From Mucilaginibacter gossypii (GTDB lineage: Bacteria > Bacteroidota > Bacteroidia > Sphingobacteriales > Sphingobacteriaceae), in NCBI RefSeq assembly GCF_900100945.1, contig NZ_FNCG01000017.1, forward strand, positions 1 through 64,000: a stretch of DNA of 64,000 nt. Reading direction: 5' to 3'. Numbering within the stretch: position 1 is the first letter of the stretch; each line of letters opens with the position of its first letter. A model generated the notes under the pieces. It searched no databases and was not told the DNA's origin. It saw only the letters and a list, made by a program, of their open reading frames with translations. Shown here in pieces: positions 53,976 to 62,715 of this stretch. Made by a program: the position numbers and the translations under genes.

Positions 53976-54128
53976 GATTGGTAATATGTAAGCGCTAAAT
54001 ATATTATAATATCTCTTACAAAAAACTCAAAATTCCTAACAATTAATTAAAAACAAATTCGTTAACTTTATACTGCGCTCGGCTCTTTAATTTTTCACAC
54101 ACCTAATTTAGCGGAAAGAGAGGTTTTT

Positions 54129-54371
54129 ATGTTACAGCAGATAGCATTTATACCACAGCACCAGTTTCATGTGCTGATCAATTTTTCGGGAGAAGATGAA
54201 CGTATTTTGGCAATTTTACCCAACGACGCAGGGAATTTCCGTGTGATTTACCAGGGTAAGACAATTGCCGAACTTAACCTGAATAAGGACGGCTGTACCT
54301 GCTATAAGGGTAAGCTAAAGAAAAACGTCATGGCCCAGCTCGAGCATCAGATAAAAAATCATTACGCGTAA
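54129..54371 (+). CDS. Small hypothetical protein
   Basis: An 80-residue protein without signal peptide, probably real because the frame has coding-like composition and reads to its own hairpin. The sequence suggests a beta-rich fold (FHVLINFSGEDERILAILPN, FRVIYQGKTIAELNLNKDG) with two cysteines (CTCYKGK). I do not recognise the family. Confidence 0.5.
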   Translation: MLQQIAFIPQHQFHVLINFSGEDERILAILPNDAGNFRVIYQGKTIAELNLNKDGCTCYKGKLKKNVMAQLEHQIKNHYA

Positions 54372-54390
54372 GCTGTTAATAAAAAAGAAT

Positions 54391-54455
54391 TTGATAGTTC
54401 ATGGGAGATAAACCCATGGTTCATAGTCCATGAGTTTATACCCGTGGACTATCAA
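54391..54455. repeat. Palindrome between convergent genes
   Basis: TTGATAGTTCATGGG (54391-54405) pairs with CCCGTGGACTATCAA (54441-54455), with two transitions. An inner ATGGG/CCCAT pair (54401-54405 and 54413-54417) gives an alternative fold. It reaches the stop codon of the DUF885 gene and probably ends both transcripts. Confidence 0.65.
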
Positions 54456-56237
54456 TTAATTTCCGCTGTTTTTAGCCAGCATGGCTTCTCTGATAAATTT
54501 AACCGGTGCACTGCCGTAACTCAAGAACTTTTCGTTAAACTCTTTCAGTTTATATTTATCCCCCATTTTTTGTTTATAGGCATCCCTCAAATCTATAATT
54601 TCTTTATAGCCGGTATAATAACTTGTAAGCTGAACACTGGTTACGCTAACGCGTTTCCATTTGCCATCAGCTTCGGCCTGTTGTTGGAAAGCTTCGCGGG
54701 TTAATAGCTTAATTGCTTCATCTTTGGTCATACTGCCGCTGTGAACACTATAATCCAAAATGGTGTTACATACCGAACGCAGGTTCCATTTATACCACAT
54801 CAGCATCATTTCCGGCTCGTTATTGCCAAAGCCGTTCTCCAGCATCATTTGCTCGGTGTATACGGCCCAGCCTTCGGCCATGGCACCGTTACCAAACACA
54901 GCTTTGATGATACTTGGGGCTTTATTGGAGTATACACCCTGAACATAGTGCCCGGGCACAGCTTCGTGAATGCTCAGGATCTGTAAAATATAATTATTGT
55001 ATTCACGCAGGTAGCTTTCGGCCTTTTCCTTGCTCCAGCCTGCCAGGCTGCCTACGTTATAGTACGAATTACCATTTTTATCGTACGGGCCAGGGCCGCT
55101 CATAGATGCTCCTGCCACACCCGCCATATAACCAGGCTCTTTACGAATGATCAATGGTTTTGACGGATCGAGCGTTAACAGGTCTTTAGCTTTAACAAAG
55201 GCATTAAGCTTTGGTATGATTTGTTCAATTGATGACTGAAAATCTTCAGGCTTTACATGCTTTGATGATAGGGTATCTATCAGCTGGCTTATCATCAGCA
55301 GACTATCGGCAGGTGCAGCCTGTTTACCAAAGTATTTTGGCCAAAGCTGCTTGCTGATCTTAGTCATCTCACGGTGAATGTATTTTTTACGTTCAACGGC
55401 AGCATTGTAGATTTTCTCGGCAGTGTTGGTAGCTACAATTTCGTATTTAAACTTATCCTCATATAAATCCTTACCCAGCCTGAAACTTCTTGGGCGATCA
55501 TTTTTAAGCGCTTTAAGCCAATCGGCATAGGCTTTAATGGCAACAACGCTCTGCGCAGCCCTGTCGGTCATTAGCTTTTGCTCAGCTTTGGGGATATTTG
55601 TTTTCTTAAGCGAATCGGCAAAGTCTTTTCCTATTACATCAAGCCCACCCAGATTTTGCTCAATAGCCAAACTGGTAAGTTCAGCTACCGGGTTTTTAAT
55701 CTGCTTTTGGGCGTCTTTATAATACTGCGGAATAAACGACATACGCTGATAAAAATGACGCAGACGTTTAGGCAAAGGCTCATAGTGCTCGTTCAGGATG
55801 TAAGCGAACGTGCCGATAACGTTATATGACGATGGGTCCCACTCATATTGTTTTAACTGGCGCACCTGCCATTGCAGGTATTCAAGCTGATTTTGCAGAA
55901 TCTTGTAATCTATTTTATTAGCTTCAGACAGGGTATTTACCTCAAAGCGACTCAATGAATCAACCTGGTATTTGGCAAAGGTCACCAGCTTATCGCGGCT
56001 TTGCTCATTTGGAAGCACCATCAGGCTGTCGTATTTATGATACCCTGCAGAGGTAGCCCAATCGGGGTTCAACTTCCAGAAGTTATCCAGAAACGTGTTC
56101 TCGTATTTAATAAAAGCTTCATCATCCTTCCCTAACAATGGGCCGGTGCCGCTGCCCCCATCTTTTTTACAGCCGATAAAGGCAACCATGAATAAAACAA
56201 CGGCGAGTGCTAATTTTAAGAATATGTTTCTGACCAC
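54456..56237 (-). CDS. DUF885 lipoprotein, putative metallopeptidase
   Basis: Protein of 593 residues with a lipoprotein signal peptide (lipobox FIGC, Cys23). The body is helical. HEAVPGHYVQG (about 415-425) is the HEXXXGH-like zinc site of this group, with a later Glu-rich GWAVYTEQMMLENG stretch supplying the third ligand. DUF885 proteins are related to gluzincin peptidases; the substrate is unknown. It stands alone on the minus strand. Length is usual for the family. Confidence 0.85.
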   Translation of the reverse strand: MVRNIFLKLALAVVLFMVAFIGCKKDGGSGTGPLLGKDDEAFIKYENTFLDNFWKLNPDWATSAGYHKYDSLMVLPNEQSRDKLVTFAKYQVDSLSRFEVNTLSEANKIDYKILQNQLEYLQWQVRQLKQYEWDPSSYNVIGTFAYILNEHYEPLPKRLRHFYQRMSFIPQYYKDAQKQIKNPVAELTSLAIEQNLGGLDVIGKDFADSLKKTNIPKAEQKLMTDRAAQSVVAIKAYADWLKALKNDRPRSFRLGKDLYEDKFKYEIVATNTAEKIYNAAVERKKYIHREMTKISKQLWPKYFGKQAAPADSLLMISQLIDTLSSKHVKPEDFQSSIEQIIPKLNAFVKAKDLLTLDPSKPLIIRKEPGYMAGVAGASMSGPGPYDKNGNSYYNVGSLAGWSKEKAESYLREYNNYILQILSIHEAVPGHYVQGVYSNKAPSIIKAVFGNGAMAEGWAVYTEQMMLENGFGNNEPEMMLMWYKWNLRSVCNTILDYSVHSGSMTKDEAIKLLTREAFQQQAEADGKWKRVSVTSVQLTSYYTGYKEIIDLRDAYKQKMGDKYKLKEFNEKFLSYGSAPVKFIREAMLAKNSGN

Positions 56238-56368
56238 AACTGATGAGTTTTACAATGAAGCATAAACTTAAAACTTTTAAGCCAAATAAATCAAACCGGC
56301 GACGAATTTGTTACTTTAACAAACATTTGGCCCCAGGCTCTCTAAAGGGGATGCGTAACTAACTATTA

Positions 56369-56376
56369 TAATTTTG
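56369..56376 (+). promoter_or_regulatory. dinB -7 promoter element
   Basis: TAATTTTG 8 bases before the ATG at 56385, as for glyS. No matching TTG is found at the -33 distance. Confidence 0.45.
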
Positions 56377-56384
56377 ATTTACCT

Positions 56385-56855
56385 ATGAATAACGAACACC
56401 AGGTTTTATTTGATGAGATCACTCATTTACTACGGGGCGGCAACGCACATGCTGATCTGAAAAAAGCGCTCGATGGTTTACCGCCCAATCTTCGTGGGGT
56501 TAAAGTTGATAAACTTCCTTATACTATATGGCAACTGGTTGAACATATCCGGATAGCCCAGTGGGATATGCTTGAATTTAGCAAAGACGGCAGCCACGAA
56601 TCACCAAACTGGCCCGATGATTACTGGCCAAAAGAGCTTGCACCCAAAGATGATGCAGCATGGGATAATAGCCTTGAACAGATTGACAGTGATTTGGAAG
56701 AGCTAATAGAAATGGTGAAAAGCGAGGATATTTATAAAAAAATTCCGCATGGCGATGGGCAAACTATACTCCGGGAAGCGTTACAAGCAGCCGATCATAA
56801 CGCTTACCACATTGCCGAGATCATCATGATCAGAAGGTTATTAGCGGCCTGGTAA
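56385..56855 (+). CDS. DinB family metal-binding protein
   Basis: A 156-residue four-helix bundle protein. The conserved metal-binding histidines are visible in QLVEHIRIAQWDMLEF (first) and AADHNAYHIAEIIMIRRLL (second and third). Members act in thiol-dependent chemistry such as bacillithiol S-transfer or detoxification, but the natural substrate is rarely known. It is a single gene with a hairpin behind it. Confidence 0.85.
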   Translation: MNNEHQVLFDEITHLLRGGNAHADLKKALDGLPPNLRGVKVDKLPYTIWQLVEHIRIAQWDMLEFSKDGSHESPNWPDDYWPKELAPKDDAAWDNSLEQIDSDLEELIEMVKSEDIYKKIPHGDGQTILREALQAADHNAYHIAEIIMIRRLLAAW

Positions 56856-56860
56856 TTATT

Positions 56861-56895
56861 TTCATGTCATTGCAAGCGTAGCGCAATGACATGAA
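56861..56895. terminator. Hairpin between convergent genes
   Basis: TTCATGTCATTGC (56861-56873) pairs perfectly with GCAATGACATGAA (56883-56895) around a 9-base loop. The core GTCATTGC...GCAATGAC is a dispersed hairpin I have seen often in Bacteroidota spacers. It lies between dinB and the hydrolase, so it can end both. Confidence 0.7.
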
Positions 56896-56905
56896 TTTAG
56901 TGTTA

Positions 56906-58222
56906 TTACCTTGTCGTCTTCAGCACAAAATTAGTTATAGCCGTTACAAACTCCGGTTTAAGCGGTAAATCAGGCTCATTATAAGTTGCCTTGTTCTTTT
57001 CCTTATCTGCCGGGGCTTCTTTCAGCACATGGTTCATGTTAGGGATAATATCAAGTATAGCATCCGACTTTGCTTTTTTCAGCTTTTCGGCGTCACCAAC
57101 AGTTACCTGTAAATCGGTGGTTCCCTGGATGATCAATACCGGGGCTTTTACCTTCCTGATCTCGCGCTGAGGGTTATACCTGAACCACGACATCAGGTAT
57201 TTTTGAATACTTGGCCTGGCTATAAAGTATAATGCAGGGTCGATATTATCGGTTGTTTTTCCCCGCTTCAGGCTATCCAGCATACGATTAAATCCATCTG
57301 ATATAAAAGCAGGCTGCGATTTCATTTGCTCGGTAAGGATCTTATCGGCCGAATCGCCGGCACCGGCTACAGATATAAAGCCCTTTATCGGCTCATCAAG
57401 CGAAGCCATCATGCCAACTAACGAACCTTCGCTGTGTCCAAGAATAATTATACGTGAAAAACGCTCATCTGACGAAAGCATGTTAAGCAAGGCGGCGGCA
57501 TCTTCTACATAATCCTCAAACCTGATCTCGTTTTCCTTAATGGAAGTTGTGCTTTGCCCAACCAGGCGTTTATCGTAACGAAGTGATGCTATGCCTTTTT
57601 TTCCCAGTTCATTAGCTATCATTTTATAAACATTGGCGTGAAGCCCCAATTTAGGACTGTTACCGTCCCTGTCGGTAGGGCCAGAGCCTGCAATGATCAA
57701 TACCAACGGCACCTTTCCGTTAGCATCCTTAGGCATGGCCAATGTTCCGGATATTGAACCCAATAAAGTTTTAACAGTTACAGGCGACTCAACCAAAGAA
57801 GGATCGGTAGATATGCTTGTAGCCGCCGCCGTACTTGGCGCAGCAGTTGCAGCCGGCGCTTTGTACGGTGTCAATGACAGGCCTGTAAATTTATTATCGG
57901 CATTTAATGATATATTTAATAAAAAAACACTTTTCTGAAATGTAGCTTTATAATGCGCTATCGGGGTTTCATAGCTTTCAAAATCAGCCTGTAACAATGA
58001 GCCCAATTGTGTTTTTAACTGCACAGTTGTACTTTTGAAATCGGCTTGTGAAAGTGCCTTCTTCATTTCTGGCCCAAACAAGCTGTACACGCTATCCGGC
58101 TGGTTATTGTTATATAGTTGCTTAAACTTATTTAAAGCCACAGCATAGTTGGCCGGTGGCATTTGGGCAAACAATTTCCCTGCAAAACAGGTAATTAATA
58201 TAAACAGATACAGTTTTTTCAT
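56906..58222 (-). CDS. Exported alpha/beta hydrolase with DUF3887 domain
   Basis: Protein of 438 residues with a signal peptide (1-19, ending GKLFAQ). The N-terminal part (about 25-125, ANYAVALNKFKQLYNNNQPD) is a DUF3887-like fold. The C-terminal part is an alpha/beta hydrolase: IIAGSGPTDRDGN forms the oxyanion segment, GHSEGSL holds the nucleophilic Ser, IIQGTTDLQV the Asp and PNMNHVLKEA the His of the triad. The chemistry is ester or peptide cleavage; the substrate is unknown. Confidence 0.88.
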   Translation of the reverse strand: MKKLYLFILITCFAGKLFAQMPPANYAVALNKFKQLYNNNQPDSVYSLFGPEMKKALSQADFKSTTVQLKTQLGSLLQADFESYETPIAHYKATFQKSVFLLNISLNADNKFTGLSLTPYKAPAATAAPSTAAATSISTDPSLVESPVTVKTLLGSISGTLAMPKDANGKVPLVLIIAGSGPTDRDGNSPKLGLHANVYKMIANELGKKGIASLRYDKRLVGQSTTSIKENEIRFEDYVEDAAALLNMLSSDERFSRIIILGHSEGSLVGMMASLDEPIKGFISVAGAGDSADKILTEQMKSQPAFISDGFNRMLDSLKRGKTTDNIDPALYFIARPSIQKYLMSWFRYNPQREIRKVKAPVLIIQGTTDLQVTVGDAEKLKKAKSDAILDIIPNMNHVLKEAPADKEKNKATYNEPDLPLKPEFVTAITNFVLKTTR

Positions 58223-58508
58223 GTTATAATGGTCAATATACAGTGCGATGATGTATTGAGGCCGAAAATAAAGAAAAAATCATGTTGTTTTGTTTATTTA
58301 TGCCATTGCGCGCGTTTTGGCAAACAATATTTAGTTGTAATAATGTAAACCCTTTTACCCGGCATAATCCATACTAATGTTGCAACATTGTTTGATATTA
58401 TATCGTTAAAATACCAATACAATACATATAGTTTTATATATATTGTATTATATTGCGATACATTTTATAATTTTTTAAACTATAGCAAACTTCTACATCT
58501 ACTAATTA

Positions 58509-60953
58509 ATGAGGGTTTTAACAGCAGGCTTTTTTTTTGCATTCCTGACAGGAATGTATTGTAATTCGTTTGCTCAAACAAAACCTTCAACAATACAGGG
58601 TAAAGTTTTAATCGAAAATAACCAACCGGCCGATGCAGCCACCGCAGTATTGCTTGCTGCTGCCGATTCATCTGTATTAAAATCAAACATGGTAAATAAA
58701 AATGGCCAGTTTGAATTTCAGGGACTACAGCCTGATAGCTACCTCGTGCTTATCAGCAAAATAGGTTACGTAAAAGTTTATGCCGGCCCTTATAAAGTTA
58801 CCGCAGGCCAAAAAATAACAGCCAACGATATTGTTTTAAAACTTTCGGATAACCAGCTAAAAGAAGTTAAGGTAGTTGCCCGAAAGCCATATATTGAGGT
58901 AAAACCCGGTAAAATTGTATTAAGTGTACAAAACAGCATCCTGGCCGAAGGAAATTCGGCCTTTGATATCTTGCGGCAATCGCCTGGGGTAAGGGTTAAC
59001 AGCAACGAAACTTTAAGTATTAACGGCAGACAAGCAGCATTAATAACCATCGACGGTAAACCTACCAACCTTACCGGCGATGATCTTACCAGTTTGCTCC
59101 GCAGTATGCAAAGCAGCACTATTGACCAGGTTGAAATGATCAGTAGCCCGTCGGCCAAATACGATGCATCAGGCGGGGGCATCATCAACATCATTTTAAA
59201 AAAGGGTAAAAACCTAGGCACCAACGGTACGGTTACTGCCATGGCGGGTTATGGAAAGTATTACAAAAGTACAGCAGGCATTGTTTTCAACAACCGCACC
59301 AGTAAACTCAATATTTTTGGAAATTACACTTACGATAATAATAAAGGCACACGCACTATTACAACCAACCGTAATATTACTTATAACGAAACCCTGAGTA
59401 ATTACGATGTTGATTATAACAATATTCAAAAAACCACTAACCACAACTTTAAAATAGGGGCCGATTATACCATCAACCCAAAGCAAACTATAGGCTTTTT
59501 AGTAAGCGGAATTATCAGGAGTGATGATTTTACAAAGCACAACGACCTCTACATCAGCAATCAGCATCAGCTCGATTCAGTAATCAGGGCCCGTTCAAAC
59601 CTCGACAGGGGCAGCAACTATTTAAACTACAATATCAATTATAACGCGGTGTTGGATAAAAGCGGCCGCAGTATCTCGGTAGATGGTAACTATTCAACCT
59701 ACACCCGCCACTCTAATGAATTTATTACCAATAGCTTTTTTACCCCGGCGGGCAATACTTACCGCGATGATCTTGAGTTGGAAAACCTTTCGCCGTCAGA
59801 TATTCACATCTGGACATCAAAAGTTGATTTTGTTAACCCATTAAATAAAACCTCACGATTGGAGACAGGCATTAAATATAACAACACCCGCAGCAATAAT
59901 AATCTCATTTTTGGCCCCAAAATAAACAACATATATGAGGCCGACCCCAATTTCAGCAACAGGTTCCTTTACACCGAAGCAGTGAGCGCGGGGTATATCA
60001 ATTATGTAAATAAAATAGGTAAGTGGGATATTACCGCAGGTGTACGTGCCGAAAACACTCATGCAACCGGCAAATCATGGGGATTAAATGAGCGGGTACC
60101 GATGATAAATACCAATAATTATTTTAACCTCTTTCCGCAGTTACAGATAAGCTATGAGGCCGATAAAAAAAACATCATCGGTATTGGTTATAACCGTGGT
60201 ATTCACAGACCGCTTTATGAAGATATCAATCCATTTTTGTACTATACCGACCTGTATGATTATCGTGCAGGCAACCCTCAGCTAAAGCCGGAATACACCA
60301 ACACTATACAGATTTCCCATACTTATAATCAAACTTTTTCAACTGAGCTATATTATACGGTTACTAATAATGCTTATGATTTTCCAGTATATCAGCAAAA
60401 TGATTCGACTAAGGTTAACATAACTCTCCGTAAAAACTTCGGGCAGATCTTTGTTTACGGGGCTTCATTCTATGCGCCTGTGCAATTTACCAGATGGTGG
60501 TCGGCCAGTTTTAATCTTGATGCTATTTATGTGCGTTACAAAGCGTACGCGCAAAACGGGGATTTTGACAGGGGTAAGCAGGACATTATTTTTGGCAGCA
60601 CACAAAATTTCACCATCACCGGTACATTACTTGGTGAAATATCGGGCAGGTATGAAACCCCAACTATTTACGGCATCAATGAATTAAAAGCAAGCTATTC
60701 GGTAAACGCGGGTATCAGCAAGCAAATATTGGATAAGCGGGCCACTGTTAAATTAGCACTAAACGATGTATTTAATACCGACAGAGGGCGCAACCATGCC
60801 AGCTATCAAAACATTGATCTTTCGGAGGTAAACAAACGCGATACGCGCATTGTAAGGCTCAATTTTACCTATCGTTTTGGCAAAAGCACCATTAAATCGG
60901 CTAACAAACGCAATACGGGTAATGATGATGAGCGCCGCCGCACCGGAAATTAA
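58509..60953 (+). CDS. Outer-membrane beta-barrel receptor (TonB-receptor-like)
   Basis: Protein of 814 residues with a signal peptide (1-23, ending NSFAQ). An N-terminal regulatory-like sandwich (about 27-110) comes first, then a plug (about 120-230, NSILAEGNSAFDILRQSPGV and SAKYDASGGGIINIILKKGK) and a long C-terminal barrel of the OMP_b-brl_3 type ending VRLNFTYRFGKS. It resembles small TonB-linked receptors without a TonB box. The 58223-58508 gap upstream holds only A/T-rich DNA. The stop overlaps the KTSC gene's stop tail to tail. Confidence 0.85.
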   Translation: MRVLTAGFFFAFLTGMYCNSFAQTKPSTIQGKVLIENNQPADAATAVLLAAADSSVLKSNMVNKNGQFEFQGLQPDSYLVLISKIGYVKVYAGPYKVTAGQKITANDIVLKLSDNQLKEVKVVARKPYIEVKPGKIVLSVQNSILAEGNSAFDILRQSPGVRVNSNETLSINGRQAALITIDGKPTNLTGDDLTSLLRSMQSSTIDQVEMISSPSAKYDASGGGIINIILKKGKNLGTNGTVTAMAGYGKYYKSTAGIVFNNRTSKLNIFGNYTYDNNKGTRTITTNRNITYNETLSNYDVDYNNIQKTTNHNFKIGADYTINPKQTIGFLVSGIIRSDDFTKHNDLYISNQHQLDSVIRARSNLDRGSNYLNYNINYNAVLDKSGRSISVDGNYSTYTRHSNEFITNSFFTPAGNTYRDDLELENLSPSDIHIWTSKVDFVNPLNKTSRLETGIKYNNTRSNNNLIFGPKINNIYEADPNFSNRFLYTEAVSAGYINYVNKIGKWDITAGVRAENTHATGKSWGLNERVPMINTNNYFNLFPQLQISYEADKKNIIGIGYNRGIHRPLYEDINPFLYYTDLYDYRAGNPQLKPEYTNTIQISHTYNQTFSTELYYTVTNNAYDFPVYQQNDSTKVNITLRKNFGQIFVYGASFYAPVQFTRWWSASFNLDAIYVRYKAYAQNGDFDRGKQDIIFGSTQNFTITGTLLGEISGRYETPTIYGINELKASYSVNAGISKQILDKRATVKLALNDVFNTDRGRNHASYQNIDLSEVNKRDTRIVRLNFTYRFGKSTIKSANKRNTGNDDERRRTGN

Positions 60954-61177
60954 TAATGCGCATACCTAACCTTTAATTCAGGGTATTTGCCTTTTATATG
61001 GGTAACAAAGAAATGCCCAAGCGAATCGGAGTTAATAAACTTGTTATAGGCAGATAAAGGAAAACCAAAGTACTGCCACACACCGCCATTTTCCCGAAAT
61101 TCGAGTTCAAGAATGCGGGCCTCAGGGTCATAGCCAACGCTGCTTAAAGCCGATGATTGTACTGTAAGTCGTTGCAT
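60950..61177 (-). CDS. KTSC-domain protein
   Basis: A 75-residue protein that is one KTSC domain: SSALSSVGYDPEARILELEF and the family-type YNKFINSDSLGHFFVTHIKG with the final lysine/tyrosine-rich strand. KTSC domains accompany RNA-modification or toxin proteins or stand alone, as here. The role is not known. It is convergent with the receptor gene, sharing four bases at the stops. Confidence 0.8.
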   Translation of the reverse strand: MQRLTVQSSALSSVGYDPEARILELEFRENGGVWQYFGFPLSAYNKFINSDSLGHFFVTHIKGKYPELKVRYAHY

Positions 61178-61220
61178 TTATTATATATACTATATTAAAT
61201 ACAAAAAAGTTTTTAAAATA

Positions 61221-61601
61221 TCAGCCCGCGTGACCGCTTATCATACTGGTTAAAATGATAAGCAGCACAAGTACAGTAATGGCTGTGTACAGGTAATCTT
61301 TTTCCATAACAAAGCCAATAGCCGAAAACACCACCCTGATAACCGGCGTAGCTATCAGCAAAATTATCCCGGCCTGAATAATGGCCCTGCCGCGTAAGGT
61401 AAATATCCCCTGTATAATACCACCCGGATTACTCACAAAATCGGGCACACCAACAAATTTGCTATAATCAACGTGGGTTTGTCCATGTCTGTACAGGTAA
61501 ATAACCCCACCAATAAAAATAACGCTCATTGATACCAGCACTCCCGTGCGCAGTATCCAGCCTATTACGGCTTGCATATCGGTATCTTTGAATTTGTTCA
61601 T
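61221..61601 (-). CDS. DUF1634 membrane protein
   Basis: Protein of 126 residues with three hydrophobic helices (about 11-35, 70-92, 100-122), matching DUF1634. Such genes are commonly beside TSUP permeases, as here with the TSUP gene directly upstream. A joint role in anion export is inferred. The start codon (61601-61599) lies inside the arm of a long inverted repeat, so translation may depend on that hairpin being open. Confidence 0.82.
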   Translation of the reverse strand: MNKFKDTDMQAVIGWILRTGVLVSMSVIFIGGVIYLYRHGQTHVDYSKFVGVPDFVSNPGGIIQGIFTLRGRAIIQAGIILLIATPVIRVVFSAIGFVMEKDYLYTAITVLVLLIILTSMISGHAG

Positions 61602-61707
61602 TAGCTCAATTGTTCATTAGTTCATTGGTGGCTTAGTTCAAAAAGCATTCATTAAATCTGTCATTCTATACTTCAGAAAAGACCAATGAACGATTGAACT
61701 AATGAAC
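61596..61707. repeat. Long inverted repeat between the TSUP and DUF1634 genes
   Basis: Outer arms GTTCATTAGCTCAAT (61596-61610) and ATTGAACTAATGAAC (61693-61707) match at 14 of 15 positions. Inner arms GTTCATTGGT (61620-61629) and ACCAATGAAC (61682-61691) match fully. The words GTTCATTAG repeat within each arm. The left arm contains the DUF1634 start; the right arm ends 8 bases short of the TSUP stop. Confidence 0.75.
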
Positions 61708-61714
61708 CAGTGAA

Positions 61715-62551
61715 CTATATAGTTCCTGTAATTCCTTTATATATCATTTGCGATGCCAAAAAAGTAACCACCACGGCAAAAACCACGCGTAGCCATCCCG
61801 ATGAAGAGGTATGTACCAATATTTTTGATCCGCTTAAGGCACCTAATAAAACCCCTATAGCTACCGGCATCGAAAGCCCCGGATCAATGTACCCCCGTTG
61901 CAGGTAAACTACTGCACTTGCGGCTGCCGTAACCCCTATCATAAAGTTACTGGTAGTAGTTGATACCTTAAAAGGGATGCGCATAATGCCATCCATCGCC
62001 AAAACCTTCAGCGCTCCCGAACCTATGCCCAGCAAGCCTGATATTACGCCTGCAAAAAGCATCATGAAAAATCCACCGCCTACGTTCCTTACCGAATAGG
62101 TTACCTCCCCTGTTGGGCCGGGGAAACTGCCGTTTAATTTTAGCTTTTCGGCTAGTACACTTTTTTGCTGATGGATTTGCTGCGATTTTTTCCGTAACGA
62201 CATTACTGCCGAAAGGATCAGGATCACTCCGAATAAAACTGCTATAAAATTAGTCGGGATATAAACCGCTATCAGTGCGCCAACCATGGCGCCAGCCGTT
62301 GTGGCAATCTCCAGAAACATCCCCAGCCTGATATTGGTGATTCCTTCTTTAACGTACGCTGCGGCAGAACCTGATGATGTAGCAATAACCGAGATCAGCG
62401 AAGCCCCGATGGCGTATTGAATATCCACCCCAAGTAAAATAGTGAGCAGCGGAATAATAACAACCCCGCCACCCAACCCGGTTAACGAGCCCAGCAAGCC
62501 CGCCAAATATGACCCAACAAGTATAATAAGTGTTAGTACTGTTACCGACAT
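61715..62551 (-). CDS. TSUP (TauE/SafE) family anion permease
   Basis: Inner-membrane protein of 278 residues with about eight helices. GLLGSLTGLGGGVVIIPLLT (19-38) and its second-half match GVISGLLGIGSGALKVLAMD are the two repeats of this family. TSUP proteins move sulfite, sulfonates or similar anions. Lying upstream of a DUF1634 gene supports the family call. The substrate cannot be told. Confidence 0.9.
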   Translation of the reverse strand: MSVTVLTLIILVGSYLAGLLGSLTGLGGGVVIIPLLTILLGVDIQYAIGASLISVIATSSGSAAAYVKEGITNIRLGMFLEIATTAGAMVGALIAVYIPTNFIAVLFGVILILSAVMSLRKKSQQIHQQKSVLAEKLKLNGSFPGPTGEVTYSVRNVGGGFFMMLFAGVISGLLGIGSGALKVLAMDGIMRIPFKVSTTTSNFMIGVTAAASAVVYLQRGYIDPGLSMPVAIGVLLGALSGSKILVHTSSSGWLRVVFAVVVTFLASQMIYKGITGTI

Positions 62552-62715
62552 AGGGTAATTGATATTTACTGGCTAAAGTAAGGATTTTATCATTAGGTAA
62601 GGGAGCCGACAAATCATTGCTTATGTTAATGGTAGTTTTGTAATACAACTATTGAAAATATCCTGATGACAATGAAATGAATCCTCCCAATGAACTAATT
62701 TCTTAATTTCGCCCT

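Noticed and set aside
54713..55105. Several frames of 60 to 81 codons opposite the DUF885 gene
   Set aside because: They are antisense shadows of a well-supported gene with no independent signals.
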